DNA of 64,000 nucleotides, from NCBI RefSeq assembly GCF_027257955.1, contig NZ_JANZNQ010000017.1, positions 1 through 64,000 of the forward strand, given 5' to 3'. The DNA comes from Zhongshania aquatica (GTDB lineage: Bacteria; Pseudomonadota; Gammaproteobacteria; Pseudomonadales; Spongiibacteraceae). Both the position numbers and the translations under genes were made by a program. Positions 33,162 through 43,034 of this stretch are shown in pieces (position 1 is the first letter of the stretch; each line of letters opens with the position of its first letter). The notes below the pieces were generated by a model. That model saw only the letters and a list, made by a program, of their open reading frames with translations. It was not told where the DNA came from and did not search any database.

Positions 33162-36100
33162 TTACGCCGTTAAAATCGCGCCGAGTACCTCATAAGCTGT
33201 CGCAAAATCTAAGACTGACATCGCGTCGTCCAAAGCTTTAATGCGCTCTTCATTACCGTCTAAGCTCTCTTTCAGCGTTGTATAAACGTCCAGAGCCCGC
33301 ATATTGCTATCCTTTAGCAGGGATTGCAGTTCTATCAGCAACGCCGGATCAAGCACTTTTTTTGATTCCTCTGCAGTCTCTGCATTATTTCCAACAACGC
33401 TCACGGGGGGATCAATTTCATTTGCCAAATCAAGTAATACTTCACATGCAGTTTTCATAAGGACTTTTGCCTTATTCAAGATCGCTTCAATGATCGTTAT
33501 TTCAACAACGCTTTTAGCTGCCATTTCCGCGTCAGACAATACGGCAGCCAGCGCTTGCGCACCAAGTGTGGCTGATACGCCACGCAAGGTATGTAGTTCT
33601 CGCACAGCTCCAGGCCGATTATTTTTATTAAGTAAATCGACAACTTTTTCGAGATCACCGCTATGACGGCTAGCAAACATTCTCGCCTGTCCTGCGTAAA
33701 GTTTACGATTATTTCCCATCCTCAATAAGGCATCTTTAAAAGAGAAACCTTCCGGCGATGGCGGTATGCTAACTTGATCAACTACTAGCTTGTTAGCGCC
33801 ATTTTTTGGAATCCGCTCACTACGACCGGTAGCCTTTAATATAGCGCTAACCAATTCTGCCAACTCAAAAGGTTTGCCAATATGATCATTCATACCGACG
33901 GCTAAACAGGCCTCTTTATCCGCAGGCATAGCATTGGCAGTCATGGCGATAATAGGTAAATATTTCAGCCCCAAGTTCCCGCGTATTTCTCTGGTTGATT
34001 CGTAGCCGTCCATCACCGGCATTTGCAAATCCATAAGAACCACATCAAATGGTTGAACGGCATTTCGAATTGAGTCTAAAGCGATTAAACCATTATCCGC
34101 CACATCAATTTCTGCACCTTCAATTGCCAAAAGCTCGCGAGCAACCTGCTGATTCGTAATATTGTCTTCAACCAACAAAATACGCATACCCGCAAGCGCA
34201 CTCTTTGATTTAAGCTCTGTACCTGCTTCCACTAAGTTCTCAAGCATCTTGCCAGCCTGAGCATCTACCACCGAATTGTAAATATCGGACGCTGTCACTG
34301 GCTTCATCAAAAATCCGTCAAGTGGCGAATGTTCGGCGTCTGCCCGCTGATCAAAGACATCCTTAGCGTGCGCAGTTACCATGATCAAACGGGGCTTTCC
34401 GACGGGTAAATTTAGCTCTCGAATTTTATTGGCCGTTTGCCAGCCGTCCATGCCAGGCATCATCCAGTCAATAAAAGCGATATCAAAATATTGCCCTGTT
34501 ACAATGCTATCCTTTAACACGGCTACCGCCTCTTCGCCGGTAGCCACCTCGACACTAGTCCAGCCCAACGAGTCGCCAATACCAGAAACAATTTGTCGCG
34601 CACTCGCGTTGTCATCAACAACCAAGGCTCTTAAGTTTCGATATTGCGGAGACACGTTACGTCGCCCAGCATTTAGTAGTTCTTGATTATCTACTTTGTC
34701 TACGAATAGGGAAAATGAGAATGTGCTTCCTTTACCTTGCTCACTTTCAACCTCTAGTTCGCCCCCCATTAAACGAATAAGACGCTGACTAATCACCAAG
34801 CCTAAGCCGGTACCACCAAATCTACGATTTGTGCCTGCGTCAGCCTGGGTAAACGACTTAAAGATTCGTTTTTGCTGTTCGCTGCTCATACCAATCCCGG
34901 TATCACGAACACTAAACCCTAGAACTAAGTTTTTATCCCGCTCATGCTGTATGTAAAGAGACAGCATCACTTCACCTTGCTCGGTGAATTTTACCGCGTT
35001 ACCAGCAAGGTTTATGAGAATTTGCTTTATCCTCAGCGCGTCCGCCATAACAACTCTAGGTACGGCAGGGTCGATATTAAATAATATTTCTACGTTTTTA
35101 TCACTAAGATTCATTCCCAGTATCACCGCGATATCACGTAAAATATCATCAATAATAACCGGGCGAATATCCAGAAGTAGCTTCCCAGCCTCTATCTTAG
35201 AAAAATCGAGAATGTCATTAATTATTCCGAGTAAAGCCTCAGCGGCGCCTCCTGCCTTGGTAACATAATCAGACTGCCGTTCAGTCATCTCAGTGTATTT
35301 CAACAGGTTAAGCATACCTAAAACCGCATTCATCGGAGTGCGTATTTCATGACTCATATTGGCCAAAAATTCGCTTTTAGATTTGCTGGCATCTTCGGCT
35401 ATCGCCTTCGCCGTTTCCAATTCTTTTTGCTGTTGCTTCTGAACCGTTAGATCTCGCGCGATTCCCAAATAACCAATAACCTGCTTATCATTCCCGTATA
35501 AAGTGTTGCTCTTCAGCATCACCGGGAATCGGGAACCATCTTTGCGAACAAACGTCCATTCCCGCTCATAATTAACATCACTAAAAATTTGGTCATCTTC
35601 ACCACCATCTCGGTTCAACCTTGCAAGCTCAGGTTGAATTTCGGACGGCTCAAACAAAATCCACATTGGTTTTTTATTGACGACTTCGTCAGCGCTATAT
35701 CCCAACATTCTTTCTGCCGCAGGATTGAATAACGTAATGGTACCGTCAGGTTTGTTTGTGAAAATTGCATAGCCGGCGTTAGCTAAAATTCCTTGTTGCA
35801 AAACTGTTGTAGCCTGAAGCTCACTAGTTCGCTTTTGGACTTGTTTTTCAAGCCCTTCGTTTAGCAGTCGCAATTCATTCTGAGCGGAAGTCATCTCAGT
35901 AATATCGCGAATGATATTTGCAATACCTAAAATTTCACCATCTGCCCCCTGCACTGGAGACACAGTAATTGCCACATCGATTAAGTTACCTTTGTCATCT
36001 TTTCTCTTTGTGACAACATGAGGCACGGTCTCACCACTGGAAACCCGTTCAAATATTCCGCGCTCTTCAACCAATAGATTTTCCGGCACAATCAAATCAA

Positions 36101-37319
36101 CCATCTTTCGGCCGATCGCAAAAGCAGTGCTATACCCAAACATCGCTTCAGCAGCCCGATTCCAACTAGTCACAATGCCGTCTAAAGATTTACTGACAAC
36201 CGCATCGTCGGTGCCATCGACGATGGCGGCCATTGTTGCATTCTGCTGCTCCGCCTGAGCGCGACGACGAAAGTTTGCCGCTACTAAAAAAAGAAACATA
36301 AGCGACAAGAAAATAAACCCAAATAAAATATACAGATTAAATAGCCTGGCTCTCGCTACTGCTTGATCAAGAACACTATCAGGTGCGGTTACCACTAAAT
36401 CAACAGATTGATTTGAATCATATGTTACGGGGTGAAGTACTGCATGAATCACTTCGTGATTGTCTAAACGAACAAACGCAGAGTCCGTATCGTCGTCTCC
36501 GGTGCTAAATTCATCTGACCAGCGATAAATTTCACCCAGCTCAAACCCAAATGTTTTCTCTGGATTGGGATGTAGCAAAAAGTCGCCATCATTGTTAATT
36601 AGATAAATATGTTCGTAGGTATCTAATTCCGCCTCTAAAACCCGAAAGATCTCTGTTGCATTCAAGTTAATAACAACAATTCCAAAGACCTTATTATCTT
36701 GATCGAAGACGGGAGTGGCCAATCGTAACGTCGGCACATGGGGTACCTCTATTTCACCATACTCACGATTCAAATTGATTGCCGAAACGTAAAATTCGCC
36801 CTTGCGACGTTTAATCGCCTCTTTGAAATAATCATGGTCATCTTTTTGTTGCAAACTCCTACTGCTGATCTTTCGGATGCGACCATCACTACGATCGACC
36901 CTTACCAATTCACGACCATCATTGCCGACACCAATATAACGGACCTGCATAACAGAAGGCTGGGTTTCTAGGTAAGCGGCAAAGATCTCCTGCAACCGTT
37001 TTGACCATAATGCAAGAGTACTATGCTCCTGCTTATCGATACCATTATTGTAGCTAGCACGCATAATCCCAGCTATCGGAGGTGTTTCAGACAAAAAATA
37101 GGTATCCGCTTTGAATCTTTCAATGGTGGCTAGCATCGCCTTGCTTCGCGCTTCAGCGACCTGATCAAGATGGCGATCTAAAACCGACACTTGATTTTGA
37201 CGGACTTTGTAATCCGATATTGGGATCATCACCGTAGCCGCCAGCGTAAACACAAGCAGTACGATCACTAAATATCGCCACTGAAACATACCTATTATTG
37301 TTTTTAAGCCTTTAAGCAC
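33162..37319 (-). CDS. Hybrid sensor histidine kinase (dCache-PAS-PAS-HisKA-HATPase-REC-REC-HPt)
   Basis: The 1385-residue product shows, in order: membrane helix (about 15-33), periplasmic double-Cache sensor (about 40-320, DYFKEAIKRRKGEFYVS), second membrane helix (about 328-347), PAS (about 365-480) and PAS (about 510-635), HisKA with NMSHEIRTPMN, HATPase with NLAGNAVKF, DTGIGMS and GGTGLGL, and two receivers (FIDWMMPGMDG and LMDLQMPVMDG). The HPt His is in ELHTLRGV. It is a BarA/LuxQ-like phosphorelay that ends in HPt, so the neighbouring REC-GGDEF protein is the natural output. The ligand is unknown; dCache domains usually bind small carboxylates or amino acids. Confidence 0.93.
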   Translation of the reverse strand: MLKGLKTIIGMFQWRYLVIVLLVFTLAATVMIPISDYKVRQNQVSVLDRHLDQVAEARSKAMLATIERFKADTYFLSETPPIAGIMRASYNNGIDKQEHSTLALWSKRLQEIFAAYLETQPSVMQVRYIGVGNDGRELVRVDRSDGRIRKISSRSLQQKDDHDYFKEAIKRRKGEFYVSAINLNREYGEIEVPHVPTLRLATPVFDQDNKVFGIVVINLNATEIFRVLEAELDTYEHIYLINNDGDFLLHPNPEKTFGFELGEIYRWSDEFSTGDDDTDSAFVRLDNHEVIHAVLHPVTYDSNQSVDLVVTAPDSVLDQAVARARLFNLYILFGFIFLSLMFLFLVAANFRRRAQAEQQNATMAAIVDGTDDAVVSKSLDGIVTSWNRAAEAMFGYSTAFAIGRKMVDLIVPENLLVEERGIFERVSSGETVPHVVTKRKDDKGNLIDVAITVSPVQGADGEILGIANIIRDITEMTSAQNELRLLNEGLEKQVQKRTSELQATTVLQQGILANAGYAIFTNKPDGTITLFNPAAERMLGYSADEVVNKKPMWILFEPSEIQPELARLNRDGGEDDQIFSDVNYEREWTFVRKDGSRFPVMLKSNTLYGNDKQVIGYLGIARDLTVQKQQQKELETAKAIAEDASKSKSEFLANMSHEIRTPMNAVLGMLNLLKYTEMTERQSDYVTKAGGAAEALLGIINDILDFSKIEAGKLLLDIRPVIIDDILRDIAVILGMNLSDKNVEILFNIDPAVPRVVMADALRIKQILINLAGNAVKFTEQGEVMLSLYIQHERDKNLVLGFSVRDTGIGMSSEQQKRIFKSFTQADAGTNRRFGGTGLGLVISQRLIRLMGGELEVESEQGKGSTFSFSLFVDKVDNQELLNAGRRNVSPQYRNLRALVVDDNASARQIVSGIGDSLGWTSVEVATGEEAVAVLKDSIVTGQYFDIAFIDWMMPGMDGWQTANKIRELNLPVGKPRLIMVTAHAKDVFDQRADAEHSPLDGFLMKPVTASDIYNSVVDAQAGKMLENLVEAGTELKSKSALAGMRILLVEDNITNQQVARELLAIEGAEIDVADNGLIALDSIRNAVQPFDVVLMDLQMPVMDGYESTREIRGNLGLKYLPIIAMTANAMPADKEACLAVGMNDHIGKPFELAELVSAILKATGRSERIPKNGANKLVVDQVSIPPSPEGFSFKDALLRMGNNRKLYAGQARMFASRHSGDLEKVVDLLNKNNRPGAVRELHTLRGVSATLGAQALAAVLSDAEMAAKSVVEITIIEAILNKAKVLMKTACEVLLDLANEIDPPVSVVGNNAETAEESKKVLDPALLIELQSLLKDSNMRALDVYTTLKESLDGNEERIKALDDAMSVLDFATAYEVLGAILTA

Positions 37320-37583
37320 CTGACACTCCTAGCGGCATCCAACGAGAATTGTTCTAATTACCGCAGAATAATAACCTGCACTGCGCTAACGATAACACCT
37401 ATTCATGTCATCTATTTCAGTTTAGTACCTTAGCGGTGTAAAGACGTAATATGTGAATGGTAGGGTAAAATCAACACGAGGAAAAAGTTTAGCCGGCAGT
37501 TTTAAAAGGACATAAATCGACTTACAAGCGCAGCGCCTAGGTAGACGCTACGCTGTAAAGTCGCTGGGTATCAATCGGCGGCG

Positions 37584-39788
37584 TTATCGATTAATAGTGC
37601 GCTCCCACATCTGCAAATACACCTCGGCAGAGTTATACAGGTCAGTAATAGCCTGTTCACCGCCTTCAAGACGCACAGCTTCAACCCAATCAGCAATCAT
37701 GCCGTAATGAGCGAGACCTTCAGCGTTGATATCAAACTTGCGATTTCCCTCTGGCACGACCGACTGCTGGAAGGTCAACGCGGGAATATCTGCAAACTGG
37801 CTACCCCAACCCTCACCGGTAAACAGGGTAAACGGATAACTGACATTAACCGAGTCACTGCCGCGGGGACCAGATTGCACGGCCAAGCCATTGGTATCCG
37901 CTCCGTAGCCCATCGCAAAATCAAACTCGCTGCTTTTCAGTGGACGCAAACGATCTTGGTCTGCAACAAACTGCTTACCGTTACCTTTTGCTGGATACAA
38001 AATACCGCCCACATTCAATATGCGTTTGGCTTGCTCGATACTGATGCCCCCGTGACCACCGTGAGTTGAAACAACGGGATACTTTGGCGTCTCCGCCTCT
38101 GCCATCGCCAGCACATCATCTTTAATCGACAACTCTAAATGATCAATTTCAATAATCAGCTTTTTATCCATCATACGCTGGAACATAAACTCACCAAGCT
38201 GAGTTAAGCCCCGCGCATTACACTGTCTTTTATCTGTGGGATAGACGGGCAGAATGCCCTGAGTGAGCTCAGTAATGAGATCAGAGACTGGATTGCCGCC
38301 ACCGGAAGGGTCAATCGAAGTCATAATCGCGCCAGCTTCAAAGAAATAGGGTTGCTCTGGGCAGTCGTAGGTTTGCCAGAATTTACCTGTATCAACGAAA
38401 TTACCCACGTTTAGAACAAGACCATCAAAAATCCCATTCCCACCGAAGGCGTTATCAAACTCGTGTATTGGGAACATTTCCCGCACACCCAAATCGTAGA
38501 GCCGATCCATTTGCGTAGCGATCTCGGCTTCGTCGCAACCATTGATATCGGTCAATCCGCCCGGCTGAGTAACATCACAGTTAAATAGATGCGAAATCTC
38601 AATACCAAGTACCACCGCCAACTTGCCATCATTAATTACTTCACGAGCAGCCGCAGGGCTATCAACAATACGGAACCAGCCTTTGCCGGGACCACCTTCC
38701 TGAGCGTCGATGTAATCCTGCATATCGTTCATAAACTGTATTTGAGATACGGCACTTTCCATCTCATTACATTTTTCTGGCGCGACAAGGCTAGCTGCAT
38801 CGCCGATAACATCCGCAAGGTTGAAGCCAGACTGACTAGCGATTGCCGCCTCAGACTGTAGGGTACATAGCACTTCGTTCTCGACAAGATCGTTGACCAG
38901 CACTCTCAAACCCGCTAACCACGCCCTTTCTATCCATTTGTAATACATGGCTTCATGGGTGAGTGCATCGCGTTTCGGCCAATCTACAAAGGTAGGCCAA
39001 CCAGTTGTTTCATGAACACCAAGTGGAACACCGCTGGGTCCGAGTAAATTGCCGACCAAATCCAAGCTACCCTGCTGGCCATGCTCGGACTCGCAGCTTC
39101 CCATTGCCTCGGTAACACCAAACGGATGAAAAGGTCGGCCCGCATGTGCGCCACCTAGGAATGTGGTTGAACTAATATGGGAGTGAACATCAGCAAAACC
39201 GATAACCGGCGCATCAACGCCGCTCCCCTTATAAGTCGTACCACTCGCATTGGTGCTTAACTCTGGAAAATTTGCACAACCCGTTGTTTCCGCGAACTTA
39301 AAACTAGTCACTCCGGTCGACTCGGCAAGCTCGACCCTAGACGTACTAGGATTAACGCCCAGCCCCATCTCGGCGGCAAACTCTGAAACTACTGTAAGGC
39401 TATTACCTACCCCACTAATAATCCAATTTGCGGTTTGAGATGGCGACGCCGTACTTTTGATAAGGCCGGCCGCCACGCTGAGAAATGAGCCGTCGTCACC
39501 GTATATTAGGTACTCGCCTAACGCCGTGGGCTTCATGTAAAACGGACTTGCATCAGCCAATTTAGTGGCCGTAGAAAAATAATTCCCATCTTCGTCGCGA
39601 ACAACAAAGCGCCCTCGACTGTCACTCATTGCAAAACAAGCATTGGCTAGCTCAAAATTACTTGGCGCATATGTCAAAGTAGCATTAGTGTTTGTAGTTG
39701 AGGATGTGGACGAAGAAGATGAACCGCCGCACGCAGTTAACCCAACGCCTATCGCTAGAACTAACGCCAAACGAGTGTATATAGACAT
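37584..39788 (-). CDS. Lipoprotein with amidohydrolase / membrane-dipeptidase-like domain
   Basis: The 734-residue product begins with a lipoprotein signal (MSIYTRLALVLAIGVGLTAC, lipobox L-T-A-C about 17-20) and a Ser/Thr-rich linker, then an N-terminal region of about 150 residues resembling a fascin-like or beta-trefoil fold. The catalytic part starts at GFADVHSHIS (about 195-204, H-x-H metal site) and continues through HEFDNAFGG, IIEIDHLELS and STHGGHGGI, as in peptidase family M19 and related amidohydrolases. GGGAAG before the ATG at 39788 fixes the start. It is probably anchored in the outer membrane; the substrate is unknown. Confidence 0.72.
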   Translation of the reverse strand: MSIYTRLALVLAIGVGLTACGGSSSSSTSSTTNTNATLTYAPSNFELANACFAMSDSRGRFVVRDEDGNYFSTATKLADASPFYMKPTALGEYLIYGDDGSFLSVAAGLIKSTASPSQTANWIISGVGNSLTVVSEFAAEMGLGVNPSTSRVELAESTGVTSFKFAETTGCANFPELSTNASGTTYKGSGVDAPVIGFADVHSHISSTTFLGGAHAGRPFHPFGVTEAMGSCESEHGQQGSLDLVGNLLGPSGVPLGVHETTGWPTFVDWPKRDALTHEAMYYKWIERAWLAGLRVLVNDLVENEVLCTLQSEAAIASQSGFNLADVIGDAASLVAPEKCNEMESAVSQIQFMNDMQDYIDAQEGGPGKGWFRIVDSPAAAREVINDGKLAVVLGIEISHLFNCDVTQPGGLTDINGCDEAEIATQMDRLYDLGVREMFPIHEFDNAFGGNGIFDGLVLNVGNFVDTGKFWQTYDCPEQPYFFEAGAIMTSIDPSGGGNPVSDLITELTQGILPVYPTDKRQCNARGLTQLGEFMFQRMMDKKLIIEIDHLELSIKDDVLAMAEAETPKYPVVSTHGGHGGISIEQAKRILNVGGILYPAKGNGKQFVADQDRLRPLKSSEFDFAMGYGADTNGLAVQSGPRGSDSVNVSYPFTLFTGEGWGSQFADIPALTFQQSVVPEGNRKFDINAEGLAHYGMIADWVEAVRLEGGEQAITDLYNSAEVYLQMWERTINR

Positions 39789-39872
39789 AATTACTTCCCA
39801 GAACAGTAAAACCAAATTGACGCGCTTGAAATCCAACAGCCATAAACGAACATCTAAAATCGCCGCCACCAC

Positions 39873-39901
39873 AATTACACACTTTATATTAATGTGTAAT
39901 T
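39873..39901. promoter_or_regulatory. Perfect 9-bp inverted repeat, probable operator
   Basis: AATTACACA (39873-39881) and TGTGTAATT (39893-39901) are perfect complements separated by 11 bases, between the divergent lipoprotein (start 39788) and membrane protein (start 40069) genes. The form suggests binding by a dimeric regulator. No regulator gene adjoins it. Confidence 0.55.
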
Positions 39902-40068
39902 ATACCTTGCAACGCGCACTAGCCATCGTGTCATAATTCACAATTGTGATGCTCAAACAAAGTTTTTATGTAAATTGATGCCGCTATGAATAGATCATCA
40001 CCTATAGACTATGAAGTTGATCGATGTTTTACACATGGCAAAATGACATTAAAAGTATCGAATAACAC

Positions 40069-41565
40069 ATGACCTATCTGCGCATTTTTTTCTGTCATCC
40101 TAAGTTAATCTTTACTTGTCTGATCCTGTTCTTTTGCCAAATGGGAAACAGTCACTCATTTGGCCAAACCTACACGCTTCCGGTACCACTGACCTTATAT
40201 TTGTATGGTGCTGCTGCGGCTGTGGCAACATCCTTCCTTATATTTGCCTATTTTCTACGTGACGACCATACAACCACAATCCCCGCTAAGCCCGCGTCGA
40301 AAATCGACATTCCAGTTAATGCCTCTCTCCACAAAACATTGCGCTTAACTAAACTGTGGCTCAAGATTTTTAGCGTTCTTATGTTATTGCTTTGCATCGC
40401 AAGCGGGTTTCTCGGTAATAGAAACCCCTACGGCAATTTTAATATGACTTTTTTCTGGGTGATTTTTTTATTAGCCTACGCCTATTCCTGCGCTCTGTTC
40501 GGCAACAGTTTCCAATGGCTAAACCCGTGGAGGACCATCGCAAATGGGCTAGGCCGTATTTACCCGCGATATCGACTGGGTCTTACCACTTATCCAGTTA
40601 AATTGAGTTATTGGCCTGCAGTGCTGTTGTACATGGGTTTTATTTGGATTGAATTATTTGGCACAACAACGCCAAGATCACTCTCTGAATATTTGCTTGC
40701 CTATACCGCGCTGACGCTATTTTTCTGTGGATTTTTCGGAATTGAAAGCTGGTGCCGCTACGGCGAGTTTTTCAATGTATTTTTCTCTCTACTTTCGGAG
40801 ATGAGAATAACTTCACTGGCCAGTAACAAGCAATCGCAGGAGTTGACTATCTGCATCCATAGTCCTGTGGCGAAACTAAATCACTCTCAACCAAAAGAAT
40901 TAAGCCTGCTAGTGTTTATCTTAAGTATGCTGGCGTCCACCGCGTTCGACGGATTACACGAAACTCAACTCTGGATACGAAGCTTTTGGGTAGAACTAAA
41001 CCCTTATTTACAACCCTATGTCGGCAAAAATCCATTCGTCGCCTACCCCAAATTACGGACATTCTATTCAGTCTATCAATCTGCGTGGCTGCTAATCCTA
41101 CCTGTATTGTATTTTCTGGTTTACTTCAGTTTTATCTGGCTATGTAAACGTATTGCAAAAAGTAATCTATCCACCCGAGAACTAAGTCTTCATTTTGCCT
41201 ACTCACTGTTGCCCATCGTCTTGGCATACCACCTAAGCCATTACTACCCCTTGCTACAGACGCAAGGAATTAAGATCATCAGCTTAGCGTCTGACCCCTT
41301 CGGGATGGGTGCGAATATTTTTGGAACTGCGAATTGGTTTCGTGCACCGATCATTCCAAACGTGGAAACTATCTGGCACTCTCAGTTAGCACTTATCGTG
41401 GGAGGCCACATCATAAGTGTCTATATAGCGCATCTGCAGGCACTTTCACTGTTTGGTTCTCGGCGCCAAGCTTTGCTTAGCCAACTCCCGATGCTGGTCT
41501 TGATGGTGGCATTTACAGTACTGGGCCTATGGATATTATCCTTGCCCATGGGCACATCAAACTGA
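40069..41565 (+). CDS. Polytopic membrane protein of unknown function
   Basis: The 498-residue product has a signal-like first segment (about 8-30), then about ten to eleven membrane helices (about 46-66, 98-118, 129-147, 183-202, 213-233, 279-297, 342-366, 385-400 and near the end). Conserved-looking points are NPWRT (about 151-155) after FQWLNP, IWIELFGTT and a loop with AFDGLHE. I recall similar membrane proteins in actinobacteria, often annotated as hypothetical or by weak similarity as fenitrothion hydrolase; that name does not establish activity. It is single-gene, divergent from the lipoprotein. Confidence 0.6.
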   Translation: MTYLRIFFCHPKLIFTCLILFFCQMGNSHSFGQTYTLPVPLTLYLYGAAAAVATSFLIFAYFLRDDHTTTIPAKPASKIDIPVNASLHKTLRLTKLWLKIFSVLMLLLCIASGFLGNRNPYGNFNMTFFWVIFLLAYAYSCALFGNSFQWLNPWRTIANGLGRIYPRYRLGLTTYPVKLSYWPAVLLYMGFIWIELFGTTTPRSLSEYLLAYTALTLFFCGFFGIESWCRYGEFFNVFFSLLSEMRITSLASNKQSQELTICIHSPVAKLNHSQPKELSLLVFILSMLASTAFDGLHETQLWIRSFWVELNPYLQPYVGKNPFVAYPKLRTFYSVYQSAWLLILPVLYFLVYFSFIWLCKRIAKSNLSTRELSLHFAYSLLPIVLAYHLSHYYPLLQTQGIKIISLASDPFGMGANIFGTANWFRAPIIPNVETIWHSQLALIVGGHIISVYIAHLQALSLFGSRRQALLSQLPMLVLMVAFTVLGLWILSLPMGTSN

Positions 41566-41581
41566 GAACATTAAACCGAAT

Positions 41582-41872
41582 TCAGCCCAACGCGATCTTC
41601 ATATCTGGCTCTATTGCGGACTGATTTCCGATCATTTCGTCATACGCTGAATGATGAACCATAAATGCCTTTTTCTTACAGCCGTTAGCGAGTAATACCG
41701 ACTTAATTTCACCCACACTACGACGGCATAGCGGCGTGTTATCCAATTCAAAAACCCTAAGTAACCTCCCCTCAAGAGCAACAAAGGCTATATACAAGCC
41801 GCCTTCAATAGACCGAATTATAATTTCTGTAATCGGTAAAGCCGCCAACTGATCTGTAAACACTTTTGTCAT
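41582..41872 (-). CDS. DUF6482-like small protein
   Basis: The 96-residue protein (from MTKVFTDQLAALPITEIIIR onward) has LEGRLLRVFELDNTPLCRRS, VGEIKSVL and HHSAYDEMIG (about 74-83), the pattern of DUF6482 proteins of Pseudomonas and relatives. No function is known. GGTGAAGAA before the ATG at 41872 decides the start; an upstream start at 41932 adds 20 residues resembling a random hydrophobic run. It converges with the membrane-protein gene. Confidence 0.65.
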   Translation of the reverse strand: MTKVFTDQLAALPITEIIIRSIEGGLYIAFVALEGRLLRVFELDNTPLCRRSVGEIKSVLLANGCKKKAFMVHHSAYDEMIGNQSAIEPDMKIALG

Positions 41873-41969
41873 TTCTTCACCTATTATTATTTGTGAATGG
41901 ACTACAACATATAAACCAATGCACAAATACAACTTCTTTACGCATACATCCTAGCAACAGATTTCCTTT

Positions 41970-41995
41970 AAAGGGCAGAGCAGATAGCCCTTTTT
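41970..41995 (+). terminator. Hairpin followed by T-run (orphan)
   Basis: AAAGGGC / GCCCTTT with a 10-base loop is followed by T residues on the plus strand. No plus-strand gene lies directly upstream (41582-41872 is on the other strand), so it may be the end of an unannotated transcript or a leader element of the gene at 42150. Confidence 0.35.
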
Positions 41996-42149
41996 AATAA
42001 CGCTCTGCTACAGCTCTGAAATAGCAAAAACGAGGCCAGCTTCTATTACTTTTTAAAAATCATATTTTTATGACCCCAGACAAAAGTACTTAGTTGCATA
42101 ATCTTTGGTATAATTTTGAGTTGCACTGCTACCACGGAAACCTAATCTC

Positions 42150-42965
42150 ATGTCAGTCCAACCCCAGCTAATTGACGCCTCACTTACTGTCACAAATCGT
42201 TACGCTATTCTTTGCTTTGAGCGGGATGATGTTCGCAATGCACTAACCGGAACCGCATTAATAGACGATCTGTGCGCGACTATAGAATGGGCTAATATGA
42301 ATAAGGAGATATCATGTCTCATCATCACCGGAGCAGGCTCCGCGTTTAGCTCAGGCGGCAATGTAAAAGACATGCGGGACAAGGTAGGTATGTTTGGCGG
42401 CAGTCCAACGGAAATAAGCGATAGCTACAAAAATGGCATACAGCGAATCTCGCGTGCCATGCACAGCGCGGAGATTGTCACCATCGCGGCGGTAAATGGC
42501 GCTGCAATAGGAGCCGGTTTCGATCTCTGCTGCATGGCAGATATACGAATTGGCTGTGAGAACACCCGCTTCGGTGAAACCTTTATTAATCTTGGCATTA
42601 TCCCCGGAGACGGGGGAGCGTGGTTCCTGCAGCGCCTTGTCGGCTATCAACGAGCCGCTGAACTTACTTTTAGTGGCCGCATCATCGACAGCACAGAGGC
42701 GTCGAGTTTGGGACTGTTACTTGAATGCGTACCAAAAGAAACACTTTTGGCAACCGCTGAAGACTATGCCAAGGAATACGCCAGCAAACCGCCACAAGCT
42801 TTACGCGCCACAAAACGTTTAATGAAAGCCGCGCAGCGACAAGAGCTAGGGGATTTTCTGGACGTTTGTGCCGACGTTCAAAGCCAATGTCACCACACCC
42901 AAGACCATCAACGCGCCATCAATGCCTTTCTAAGCAAGACCACCGCACAGTTTGAGGGCAATTAA
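42150..42965 (+). CDS. Enoyl-CoA hydratase/isomerase family protein (crotonase)
   Basis: The 271-residue crotonase has the oxyanion-hole region GAGSAFSSGGNVKDM (about 61-75), NGAAIGAGFDLCCMADIRI (about 116-134) and FINLGIIPGDGG (about 145-156). The catalytic Glu of hydratases at the second position appears as Asn/Leu or Gly-Asp, so the exact reaction (hydration, isomerisation or ring opening) is uncertain. It stands alone. Confidence 0.85.
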   Translation: MSVQPQLIDASLTVTNRYAILCFERDDVRNALTGTALIDDLCATIEWANMNKEISCLIITGAGSAFSSGGNVKDMRDKVGMFGGSPTEISDSYKNGIQRISRAMHSAEIVTIAAVNGAAIGAGFDLCCMADIRIGCENTRFGETFINLGIIPGDGGAWFLQRLVGYQRAAELTFSGRIIDSTEASSLGLLLECVPKETLLATAEDYAKEYASKPPQALRATKRLMKAAQRQELGDFLDVCADVQSQCHHTQDHQRAINAFLSKTTAQFEGN

Positions 42966-43034
42966 TTCACAACAGCACCGTAATGGCTAACAGGAAGATG
43001 CCACCGACGAATAAATCGCGTGGTGGTATCTAAC

